From assembly GCF_007750855.1 (NCBI RefSeq), contig NZ_CP036291.1:1612001-1676000 (forward strand): a stretch of DNA of 64,000 nt. The letters are read 5' to 3'. Shown here piece by piece: positions 18,814 to 26,465 of the stretch (the first letter of the stretch is position 1; each line of letters starts with the position of its first letter). This stretch comes from Pirellulimonas nuda (lineage in GTDB: Bacteria > Planctomycetota > Planctomycetia > Pirellulales > Lacipirellulaceae). Under the pieces are notes generated by a model. It had not been told where the DNA came from. It did no database searches and was given only the letters and a program-made list of their open reading frames with translations. Both the position numbers and the translations under genes were made by a program.

Positions 18814-19937
18814 TCGCCTTCCTCACCATCATCTATACCGCGGTCGTTGTCGTGGTGTTCCGTGTCCTGAAGGTGAAGCCGACCCCTTGGCCGGTCGCCC
18901 TCACCATCACCTCAGGCGTGTTGATGCTGGGGACGATCGTCGTGCTGTGGACGATCGCCGCCCCCATCTCCACCAAGGCGGTCGTGAGCCGCTACGTGGT
19001 GCCGATCGTGCCGTACGTGAAGGGGCAGGTTGTCAGCATCCCCGCGCTACCAAACACGCCTCTGCACAAGGGAGACGTCCTCTACAAGGTCGACCCCACC
19101 CCCTACCAGTACGCGGTCGACCAGGCCGAGGCGCAGCTGCGGTCCGTGAAGAGCAATATCGTTCAGCTCCAGGCCGGCATCCAGGTCGCCGAGGCGAGCG
19201 TCAACGCGGCCCAGGCGGGCGTCACTGCCGACAAGGCCGCGGCCCAGGTCGCCGAGGCCATCAACAAGGCGAACCCGCAGGCGATCGCCAAGCTCAAGCT
19301 GGTCGAAGCGCAGCAGCAGTACGAGGCGTCGCAGGCCAAGCTGGCGCAGGCCCGCGGCAACGAGAGCCAGTCGCGGGCGGCGCTCGCCACGGCCCAGGAC
19401 AGCGTCGGCGTCGCCGAGGCTCAGCTCGCGTCGGCGCGGTTCAACCTGGAGCAGTGCACGGTCCGCGCGCCGGCCGACGGGTTCATCACCGACTGGCAGA
19501 TCCGCGAAGGGACCTTCGTCACGGCGATGCCGTTCGCGGCCGCGGGCACGTTCATCGACACCACACAGACGTCCATCGTGGCCGCGTTCCCGGCGCAGAT
19601 GCTGGTGCATGTCGAACCCAATCAGCCGGTGGAGCTCGCGTTCAAGAGCCGGCCGGGCGTGCTGTACCGGGGCGAGGTAGACACCGTGATCCAGGCGAGC
19701 GGCGAGGGCCAGTTCACTACGGGCGGAAAGCTGCCGTCGGCGGCGCAGGTGGGTTCGCCCGGCGTGCTTGCGGTGAAGATCCGGCTCGACCCGGGCGTGT
19801 CGGTCGATGAGCTAGAGATGGGGTCCGCCGGCTCGGTCGCTATCTACACCGACTGGGGCAAGTCGCTGGCGATGATCAGTAAGGTCACCATCCGCATGAA
19901 GAAGTGGCTCTACTACCTGCCGATCCCCGGTACCTGA
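18810..19937 (+). CDS. HlyD-family membrane fusion protein, YiaV-like
   Basis: 375 residues. Two N-terminal hydrophobic helices (about 1-20 and 28-50) are followed by a biotinyl-lipoyl-like half (VKGQVVSIPALPNTPLHKGD), a coiled-coil hairpin of about 110 residues rich in Ala and Gln, the second half (TVRAPADGFITDWQIREGTF) and a beta-barrel. This is the EmrA/HlyD type periplasmic adaptor. With DUF3302 upstream it corresponds to the YiaW-YiaV pair. No inner-membrane pump gene is adjacent. An outer-membrane efflux lipoprotein is encoded convergently just downstream and may complete the channel. The last 126 bases overlap, on the opposite strand, the Cys-repeat reading frame. Confidence 0.9.
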   Translation: MIAFLTIIYTAVVVVVFRVLKVKPTPWPVALTITSGVLMLGTIVVLWTIAAPISTKAVVSRYVVPIVPYVKGQVVSIPALPNTPLHKGDVLYKVDPTPYQYAVDQAEAQLRSVKSNIVQLQAGIQVAEASVNAAQAGVTADKAAAQVAEAINKANPQAIAKLKLVEAQQQYEASQAKLAQARGNESQSRAALATAQDSVGVAEAQLASARFNLEQCTVRAPADGFITDWQIREGTFVTAMPFAAAGTFIDTTQTSIVAAFPAQMLVHVEPNQPVELAFKSRPGVLYRGEVDTVIQASGEGQFTTGGKLPSAAQVGSPGVLAVKIRLDPGVSVDELEMGSAGSVAIYTDWGKSLAMISKVTIRMKKWLYYLPIPGT

Positions 19938-20288
19938 CCGCACACGCTCCGCGCCGCTGCCGGGGAGTCCGCCCGGCGAGCAACCCCCGCACCGATACGG
20001 CGCCAAGGGCGCTGGCCAGCAGAGGCAGGGCCAAGGCTTGCGGCAGTAGCCGCCGTCGCACGACAGGGCAGGGGACCCCAAGCAGGGCGCCGGCTTCGGG
20101 CAGTAGCAGCCGCTCTGGCAGGTGAGCGCCGGGGGCGTCAGGCAGGGAAGCGGCTTCGCACAGTAGTCGTCTGGGCAGCAACCGGGCAGCGCGGGGGGGC
20201 ACTCCCCCTGCGGCCCCTGGGCCGGGGCGTACGAGGCAATCAGCAGCGCAAGCAGCGCTCCGCCGGCGGCATCGCGTAGACGACCCAT
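19812..20288 (-). CDS. Secreted Cys-rich repeat protein
   Basis: 158 residues. A signal peptide (about 1-25, ending APAQG) is followed by a Cys/Pro-rich region with 15 cysteines. The repeat unit is roughly YCxKPxPCLxxPALxC: YCAKPLPCLTPPALTC, then YCPKPAPCLGSPALSC, then YCRKPWPCLC. The last 60 residues are not Cys-rich and lie antisense to the end of the HlyD gene, so the true stop could be misjudged. The start lies 23 bases after the stop of the outer-membrane efflux gene on the same strand, so the two are probably co-transcribed. No known family was recognised. Cys spacing would fit disulfide cross-linking or metal binding at the cell surface; that is inference. Confidence 0.6.
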   Translation of the reverse strand: MGRLRDAAGGALLALLIASYAPAQGPQGECPPALPGCCPDDYCAKPLPCLTPPALTCQSGCYCPKPAPCLGSPALSCDGGYCRKPWPCLCWPAPLAPYRCGGCSPGGLPGSGAERVRSGTGDRQVVEPLLHADGDLTDHRQRLAPVGVDSDRAGGPHL

Positions 20289-20311
20289 GGGTCGACGTGT
20301 TGGCTCGGGGT

Positions 20312-21952
20312 TCACAGGGCGCCTCCTGGGGGCGGTATCGGCTCTGCGTCGGGCGTTGGGGGCGCCGGCTCGGTCGGTTCGACGCCGGCCTCCATCGGGT
20401 TCACCAACGGCGCCGCGACCAGCTCCGGACCCGTTGGTGGCGGCAGCAAGCGGATCTGCCACCCGCCCCCCAGGGCCCGGTAGATGCGGATCAGATTGAG
20501 CGCGATCGACCCCCGGCTGGTCGCCAGGTTGTCCATCTGCGCGGTCGCTTGGGCCTGGACCACAAACACGCGGTCGAAGTCCGTGGCGCCGGCGTTGGCC
20601 TGGGTCAGCAGCACTTGGTTGAGTTCTCGGATGTCGCGCACCGCCAGGGTCAGGCTCTCGGCTTGCTCCTGCGCCTTGAGGAACCCCACGATGGCGTCTT
20701 CTGCTTCTCGCTGCGCGCCCAGCACCGTGCTCTGGTAGGCGTAGGCGGCCTGCTCGAACAGCGCCTCTTGCTGGACGATCGAGTTGCGGATCCGCCCGTA
20801 GTTGAGGATGTTCCACACAAACGACGGCCCCACCGATCCGCCGACACTGGCCGGGGTGAACAAGTCGCTGAGGTTCTTCGACTGCCACTGCAGCGCGCCG
20901 TTGATGGCGAAGTGGGGGTAGAGCTCGGACTCGGCGACCCCGATCTGGGCGCTCTGCGCCGCGACCAAGCGCTCCGCCTGACGGATGTCGGGCCGACGCC
21001 TGAGCAGCTCGGCGGGGATGCCCAGCGCCACGTTGGGGGGCGCTACGGGGATGACGCCCTCGCCGAGTTCGGGCAGCAGGTCCCGCGGCGGGATCCCCAG
21101 CAGCACGCACAGCGCGTTGTTGGCCTGCCGCAGCGCGGCCTCCAGCGGGGGGATGAGCGCCTGCGTCTGTTCGATGTTGTTGCGGGTTTGCAGCGTGTCC
21201 GCGGCGTTGGCCTGCCCGGCGTCAAACTGGACCGAGGCGATCCGGTACGACTCCTGCTGGTAGGCGACGTTCTCGTTCAGAAGCCGCAGCTCTTCCTGCA
21301 GCGTCCGGATCTGCACGTAGGTCGTCGCTACGTCGGAGAGCAGCAGCACCAGCACGTTGTCGTACCCCTCGATCGTCGAGTCGAGCACGGCGTCGGCCGA
21401 CTCCAACGCCCGGCGGTAGCGACCCCAGAAGTCGAGCTCCCAAGAAAGATTGAAGCCCCCGGTCCACACATCGAAGTGCTTGTCTGGCGGGGAGTTGGCG
21501 ATGGTGCGGCTGGCCTGCACGCGGTCGTAGCCGCCGTACGCTTGCTGCGCCTGCGGGAACAGGTTGCCCGCGGCGATCCCGCGGACCGCCTGGCCCTGCA
21601 AGATCCGCGTGCCGGCCTCGCGGAGCGTAAGGTTCTGCTGGGCCGCGGTCTCGATGAGGCCGTCGAGGACCGGGTCGTTGAAGATGGTCCACCAGGCGCT
21701 CAGGTCGGCTGGCGCCTCGCTGACGCGGGGGTCGCGCTCAAAGTCGATCCACTGCGACTCGATGGGCGCCGCGGGCTTGCAGTAGTTGGGGCCGACCTTC
21801 AGGCCGTTGCTCAGCCACTGGGGGAGCGAGGTGCATCCACTGGTCGCCAACAGCAGCGCCGCGGCCACGCCGCAGACGGCGCCGCCCCATCGCCCGCGGG
21901 CACGCGCGTGCCGGAGGGGAATCCCCGAACCGCTCGCCCCCCTACGTTCCAT
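20312..21952 (-). CDS. Outer-membrane efflux lipoprotein, TolC/NodT family
   Basis: 546 residues. ATG 21952 has GGGGAGG five bases upstream; the open frame further upstream is ignored. A lipobox LLLATSGC places the lipidated Cys at residue 40. Typical family features are VGPNYCKPAAP, SAWWTIFNDPVLDGLIETA, LTLREAGTRILQGQAVRG, and LSWELDFWGRYRRALESADA, all hallmarks of NodT-type outer-membrane factors with two efflux repeats. It would form the trimeric outer channel for an export complex. The convergent HlyD-type adaptor is the nearest candidate partner, although they are not in one operon. Confidence 0.93.
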   Translation of the reverse strand: MERRGASGSGIPLRHARARGRWGGAVCGVAAALLLATSGCTSLPQWLSNGLKVGPNYCKPAAPIESQWIDFERDPRVSEAPADLSAWWTIFNDPVLDGLIETAAQQNLTLREAGTRILQGQAVRGIAAGNLFPQAQQAYGGYDRVQASRTIANSPPDKHFDVWTGGFNLSWELDFWGRYRRALESADAVLDSTIEGYDNVLVLLLSDVATTYVQIRTLQEELRLLNENVAYQQESYRIASVQFDAGQANAADTLQTRNNIEQTQALIPPLEAALRQANNALCVLLGIPPRDLLPELGEGVIPVAPPNVALGIPAELLRRRPDIRQAERLVAAQSAQIGVAESELYPHFAINGALQWQSKNLSDLFTPASVGGSVGPSFVWNILNYGRIRNSIVQQEALFEQAAYAYQSTVLGAQREAEDAIVGFLKAQEQAESLTLAVRDIRELNQVLLTQANAGATDFDRVFVVQAQATAQMDNLATSRGSIALNLIRIYRALGGGWQIRLLPPPTGPELVAAPLVNPMEAGVEPTEPAPPTPDAEPIPPPGGAL

Positions 21953-22315
21953 GCGACCTCCCCGGCGTGCATCCCCGGCACAACGCCGGCTATCGTTTCT
22001 ATCGGAAATTCCGGGGCGCACGCCGCCCCACAAGCGGCCCGCACGGCGTTCTCCGCGGACCAAAATGGCAAAGCGTGCCGGTTGTTCGGAAGAACCGGCC
22101 GGGGGCGGCGTGGCGCCGTGAGGGTCGCGTGGGACCATCACCCCCCGGCAGTGGCCCCTCAGCCGCCAGCGGCGCCCCCGGGGCCGACGCCGAGCAATGC
22201 GTCGCGCGCCCAATTACATTGGTGCTAGTAGGGGCCCCGACGGCCCCCGCGCCTTCCCACCCCCTGACGGCAAACCCGCGGACACCGCGGTAGCCGAGCA
22301 AGAGGAGCGAATCGA
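21953..22315. promoter_or_regulatory. Divergent intergenic region, efflux operon / MarC gene
   Basis: About 360 bases with no supported gene. It holds promoters for both directions. A perfect inverted repeat, GCCGGTT and AACCGGC separated by nine bases, lies at 22077-22099 and could be an operator or mRNA structure. No assignment to a regulator is possible. Confidence 0.4.
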
Positions 22316-22960
22316 GTGGCCGAAGCGACCGTCTTCCTCAAGATCTTCATCGCGATTTACGTGCTCGTGAATCCGCTGGAAGGGGTCCCGGTGTTTCTGG
22401 CGCGGACACAGTCTGTGTCGCAGGCCCAGCGGAAAAAGATGGCCAGCACCGCGGCGATCGGCGTCACGGTGATCCTGTTGGTCGCGCTGTTCATCGGCCG
22501 GGGCCTGCTGGCGTTGTTGGGGATCGGCATCGGCGCGTTCACCGTCGCGGGGGGGATCATCATCTTCTTGTTCGCCCTGCAGATGATCACCGGCAAGATC
22601 GCGCAGCCCGACCCGGGCGCGGGGGCGTCGCCCGACAGCGATTCGCACTTCGCGCTGGTGCCGCTGGCTATCCCGCTGCTGGCCGGGCCGGGGCCGATCA
22701 GCAGCGTCATCGTCTACGCCAGCAAGGGCCCGACGGACGAGGGCTGCTCGCCGGTCGACTACGCGATCTTGGCGGGGATCATCGTCGTGGTCGGTCTGGC
22801 GACCTGGCTCGCGCTGCGGATGGCCGAGTGGCTCCGCCGGGTGATGGGAGAGACCGGCATCGAGGTGTCGACGCGGGTGTCGGGGATCCTGGTCGCCGCG
22901 ATCGCCGTCGAACTGATCCACTCGGGGCTGCTGAAGCTCTTCCCGGGCATTGCCGGCTAG
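22316..22960 (+). CDS. MarC family integral membrane protein
   Basis: 214 residues with six hydrophobic helices. N-terminal signature FLKIFIAIYVLVNPLEGVPV matches the NP(L/I)G motif of MarC, and LALVPLAIPLLAGPGPIS-like residues (VPLAIPLLAGPGPISSVI) form the second conserved motif. MarC proteins are of unknown transport role, once linked to multiple antibiotic resistance and later disputed. The GTG start has GAGGAG eight bases upstream. It is divergent from the efflux lipoprotein gene. Confidence 0.93.
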   Translation: MAEATVFLKIFIAIYVLVNPLEGVPVFLARTQSVSQAQRKKMASTAAIGVTVILLVALFIGRGLLALLGIGIGAFTVAGGIIIFLFALQMITGKIAQPDPGAGASPDSDSHFALVPLAIPLLAGPGPISSVIVYASKGPTDEGCSPVDYAILAGIIVVVGLATWLALRMAEWLRRVMGETGIEVSTRVSGILVAAIAVELIHSGLLKLFPGIAG

Positions 22961-23081
22961 ACGAGCGGCGATCCTCGCGGTCTCGCTGGACATCCGATAG
23001 AAAGCAGGCCAGACGCTCGGCGAAAACGCGACGGGCTCCACCGATCCGAACAGCAACGCACGCCCCGCAAAGAGATCAGGC

Positions 23082-23717
23082 ATGGCCGACCCCCAGCAAA
23101 CGCCAAACCAAACCGCCCCCACATCGGCCGACCCCGCGTCGACGCACCCGGGGTCCGCGGGCGAGAAGAAACGCCGCTTCGCGATCCACCGCTCGTGGAA
23201 GTTCTCACTCTCGGCCGCGGTCCTGATGGTGTTGTTGTCGCTGCTGGGGATCGGCCTGACCACCACCGAGCACGCCTACGCGCTGAACTACTGGATCTCG
23301 CTGGTCCCGTTGTTCGGCGTCCTCTGTATCGCCACCGCCTGGAGCCGCGCCCGCCACGAGGGAGGCAACACGCTTATCGTCAAGCAGGTGCTCCATTGGC
23401 TGGCGATCGCCGTGGCGCTGGGGGTCGACTTCTACATCCACGGCGCCGGGGTCGAGACGGGCCAGGCCGCGGGCTTCAACGCCGCGTTGCTGCTGGGGCT
23501 CGGATGCCTGCTCGCGGGGGTCCACCTCGAGTGGCTCTTCGCCCTGGTGGGGGGCCTGCTGCTGGCGGCGCTGCTGGGCATCGTCAAGGCGGACCAGTAC
23601 CTCTGGCTGATCGTGCTCCTCTCGCTGCTGTTCATGGCCGCGGTCATCGGGGCGGTATGGTTCCTCGACCACTCCAACCGTCGCGCCAAGAACCGGCCCC
23701 CTTCGGAGCACGCGTAG
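23082..23717 (+). CDS. Polytopic membrane protein of unknown function
   Basis: 211 residues. A polar N-terminus of about 40 residues (Thr/Pro/Ala-rich, then basic) is followed by about five to six hydrophobic helices, beginning FSLSAAVLMVLLSLLGIGL and ending MAAVIGAVWFLDHS with a basic tail. No family was recognised. Its stop lies six bases before the start of the AI-2E transporter gene, so the two are very likely co-transcribed and may work together in the membrane. Confidence 0.8.
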   Translation: MADPQQTPNQTAPTSADPASTHPGSAGEKKRRFAIHRSWKFSLSAAVLMVLLSLLGIGLTTTEHAYALNYWISLVPLFGVLCIATAWSRARHEGGNTLIVKQVLHWLAIAVALGVDFYIHGAGVETGQAAGFNAALLLGLGCLLAGVHLEWLFALVGGLLLAALLGIVKADQYLWLIVLLSLLFMAAVIGAVWFLDHSNRRAKNRPPSEHA

Positions 23718-23723
23718 CGCGAG

Positions 23724-25520
23724 ATGGCAAACGAGTCGCACAGCACCGCAGGCGGAACCGGCGCCCCCGACGTCGCGGCCCTCCCCCGGGTTTCTCCCTC
23801 CTGGGGGCGGATAGCGAAGCGGGCCCTGATCTGGGCCCTGTTCCTGCTGCTGATCTACGCGACACGCGACTTCTTCGCCATCGCCTTCATGACCTTCTTG
23901 TTTTCCTACCTGGCGCTCTCGATCGTCGACAGGTGCGTGGCTAGGCTTGCGCCCGGCTCGCAGAGCGCGGGCCTGCGCCGGCTGCTCACGCTCGCGGTCT
24001 TCCTGGTCGGCCCCACGCTGCTGCTGGTGGTGGGCGCGCTGGTGATGCCCAGCCTGGTGGCCGAGTGCCAACACCTGGCCGGGTGGGCCAGCCGCCTCAG
24101 CCCGGAGAGCGAGGCCGCGCAGTTGATGGAGAAGGTCGTGGGGCCCGCCGAGTTTCGCCGCACGTACGGCGACGCGTCCGACGAGCGTTACCAAGCGGCC
24201 TACGGAGAGTTCCGCGACACCGGGCGCCGGCACACCCAGGCGTACCTGAGCTTCCCGAAGCTCGAAGACTGGGTCGAGGGAGGGTTCCACCGCCAGCTCG
24301 CGGAGACGCAAGCCGGCGCGGCACGCGCCGGCGTGTTGGGGGAAGGGGTCTCAAGCCCCGCGTTCGTTCAGTGGGTGCGCCGGTCGAACCGGGCAGACGT
24401 GTTGGGGGACGAAGCGGCCGCCGCCGGGCCGTCGTCGGCGGGCGACGAGCCCCCCAGCGCGGACGAACTGCTGGCCAAAGCCCGTCACGACCCCGCCCTG
24501 CTCGCGCGGTTGCGGCAGGCCTGGCTGGACGATACCGCGCATCCCGCGACCCCGGCCGGCGTCGACGAGGCGGCCTACCGCAGGCAGTTCCGCGCCTTCT
24601 ACGAGGCGCTGCGAGCTAAATCGCCTCACTCGCTCCCCTACTCGTTCGATCAGTTCGTCTCGCTACAGGCCGCTAGGCCGCAAGGCGCTGCTGCGTTTGC
24701 AGAGGCGCTGGAGGGGGGCGCCAAGAAGAAGCGCGAGCGGAGCGAATCGGAGCTCCAGGCCGACTTCGAAGCGGCCCAGTCGCACCGGCTGTTTCAGTCG
24801 TGGTGGGCCACGAGCTCGCTCGCCAAGATGACCCGTCAGTGGATCGACGCCAACCCCGCTAGTCCGAGCGCCGACTACATCGAGGGGATCCTCGCCTCGC
24901 TGCTGAACCTGCCGGTGGGGCTCGCCTCGGCGTTGCTGCTCAGCTTTTTCATCTGCATCGACTTCCCGACGCTCCGCGTCGCGAGCCGCCGGCTGCGCGA
25001 CACGTGGCTCCGCGACGCCTACGACGAGGTGGTTCCCGCACTCACGCGGCTGGGGGGCATTATCGCCCAAGCGATGCGTGCTCAGGGGGGCGTCGCGCTG
25101 TGCAACGCCACGATCCTGCTGGTCGGCCTGGCGGCGATCGGGGTAGAGCACGCCGCGTTGCTGGCCGCGGCGGCGTTCGTCCTGTGCCTCGTGCCGACGC
25201 TGGGGGTGCTGTTCGCCTGGGCGTTGATCGGCGCCATCGCGCTAATCCAGCCGGGGGGCGGCCTCGGCCTGGCGATGAAGGCCTCGGGCGTGGTGATGCT
25301 GGTGGTGGTTCTCGAGACGTTCGTCTTCAGCCCCCGGATCTTGGGGAAGCTGCTCGACCTCCACCCGGTGGTCAGCCTGGCGATCCTGCCGGTGGCGCAC
25401 TATTTCTTCGGGGTTTGGGGCCTCATCCTCGCGGTGCCGGTCTGCGTGTACCTGATCAACGACGTCATCATGATGCGTTCGGCGGGCGACCCCGCGAAGA
25501 AGACGGACACGCCGGCCTAA
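23724..25520 (+). CDS. AI-2E family transporter with large extracytoplasmic insertion
   Basis: 598 residues, against about 350-400 in typical members. The N-terminal helices (about 33-75 and 90-115) and the C-terminal block (about 395-590: LLSFFICIDFPTLR, LCLVPTLGVLFAWALIGAIA, FSPRILGKLLDLHPVVSLAI, FGVWGLILAVPVCVYLIND) are clearly those of the AI-2E/PerM/YdgG permease family. Between them lies a soluble, mostly helical and charged segment of about 270 residues, much longer than the usual loop. Substrate cannot be inferred; members range from autoinducer export to Na+/H+ antiport. It is coupled to the preceding membrane protein gene. Confidence 0.88.
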   Translation: MANESHSTAGGTGAPDVAALPRVSPSWGRIAKRALIWALFLLLIYATRDFFAIAFMTFLFSYLALSIVDRCVARLAPGSQSAGLRRLLTLAVFLVGPTLLLVVGALVMPSLVAECQHLAGWASRLSPESEAAQLMEKVVGPAEFRRTYGDASDERYQAAYGEFRDTGRRHTQAYLSFPKLEDWVEGGFHRQLAETQAGAARAGVLGEGVSSPAFVQWVRRSNRADVLGDEAAAAGPSSAGDEPPSADELLAKARHDPALLARLRQAWLDDTAHPATPAGVDEAAYRRQFRAFYEALRAKSPHSLPYSFDQFVSLQAARPQGAAAFAEALEGGAKKKRERSESELQADFEAAQSHRLFQSWWATSSLAKMTRQWIDANPASPSADYIEGILASLLNLPVGLASALLLSFFICIDFPTLRVASRRLRDTWLRDAYDEVVPALTRLGGIIAQAMRAQGGVALCNATILLVGLAAIGVEHAALLAAAAFVLCLVPTLGVLFAWALIGAIALIQPGGGLGLAMKASGVVMLVVVLETFVFSPRILGKLLDLHPVVSLAILPVAHYFFGVWGLILAVPVCVYLINDVIMMRSAGDPAKKTDTPA

Positions 25521-25756
25521 CCGGTCGGCGGGCCCGCTCGCGTGTGCGATGCGGCCCTCCGGGCGATTTGCCGGTTGATGCTGTACAGCGGCCAACGCCT
25601 CAGAGTAAACTCGGGTGTGGGCATCCGGTTCAGATCGACGCATAGCCGCGATCTCTGGGCGCCCCCTAGGTGCTGCGGCATACAAGTCTTGGTCCGAGCC
25701 CTGCTTACAAGCGGGCGGGTTCGGCGATCCTCGATAGAAAGCGAAGGGTGTTGGTG

Positions 25757-26374
25757 ATGAGGTTTTTTGAATCAGCGATCGTCTTGGGCCTTAGTCTGGT
25801 CGCCTCGTTCGCCACCAGCCAGGTCATTATGAACCAGGCCTCGACGGCGGCCGAAGGCTATCAGCGCGGTGTCGCGGGAGTGATCCAGGCGCAGGGGGAG
25901 CGAAACCTATCGAACTCCCAAGCCGCCATCAACATGACGGACGCCCGCTCGGCCCATATCGACAACCAGGTCAAGTCGGTCAACGCGTTCTGGGAGACGC
26001 GCGGCATCTACGAGCAGCACAAGCAGGAAGAGCAGTACCAGATGACGCAGCGCCGCTCGGCGTACCTGGCGCGCAACGGGCTGCAGTCGCTCACGCCGCA
26101 GGAGTTCGACCGCAGCACCGGGGCGATCGCCTGGCCCAAGATCCTTGAGCAACCCGCGTACGACGAGTACCGCAAGAAGCTGGACGAATTATTCAAAGAC
26201 CGGGCCAGCAACGGCGCCCTCACCGGTTCGCAGTACATGGAAGCCACCACGGCAACTAAGGAGTGGCGGGCCGCGATCACGGCGCAGAAGGATCAGTACC
26301 CGGGGCCAATCCTCAGCGATATGCTCCGATTTATCTTGAAGGTCAACCGAGAGCTCGACGACAACCTGAGCTAA
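25757..26374 (+). CDS. Anchored or secreted helical protein of unknown function
   Basis: 205 residues. One N-terminal hydrophobic segment (FESAIVLGLSLVASFATS) may be a membrane anchor or signal. The rest is hydrophilic and helical, rich in Gln, Asn and Glu (for example NQVKSVNAFWETRGIYEQHK), with no Cys and no recognised family. ATG 25757 is preferred over the longer open frame because AAGGG lies about ten bases upstream and the hydrophobic segment then falls at the N-terminus. It is 91 bases upstream of the HEAT-repeat lipoprotein gene. Confidence 0.72.
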   Translation: MRFFESAIVLGLSLVASFATSQVIMNQASTAAEGYQRGVAGVIQAQGERNLSNSQAAINMTDARSAHIDNQVKSVNAFWETRGIYEQHKQEEQYQMTQRRSAYLARNGLQSLTPQEFDRSTGAIAWPKILEQPAYDEYRKKLDELFKDRASNGALTGSQYMEATTATKEWRAAITAQKDQYPGPILSDMLRFILKVNRELDDNLS

Positions 26375-26465
26375 CCCGGCGTTGCGTTGGTTTACGGATC
26401 GAAATGAAACCCATCTACCGGCGTCGGGCTTTGCCCCGGGCCGATTGACTCTAAGGTGATTTCTG

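Noticed and set aside
20297..22228. Plus-strand frame of 643 codons
   Set aside because: Antisense to the outer-membrane efflux lipoprotein gene, which has a lipobox, ribosome site and family motifs.
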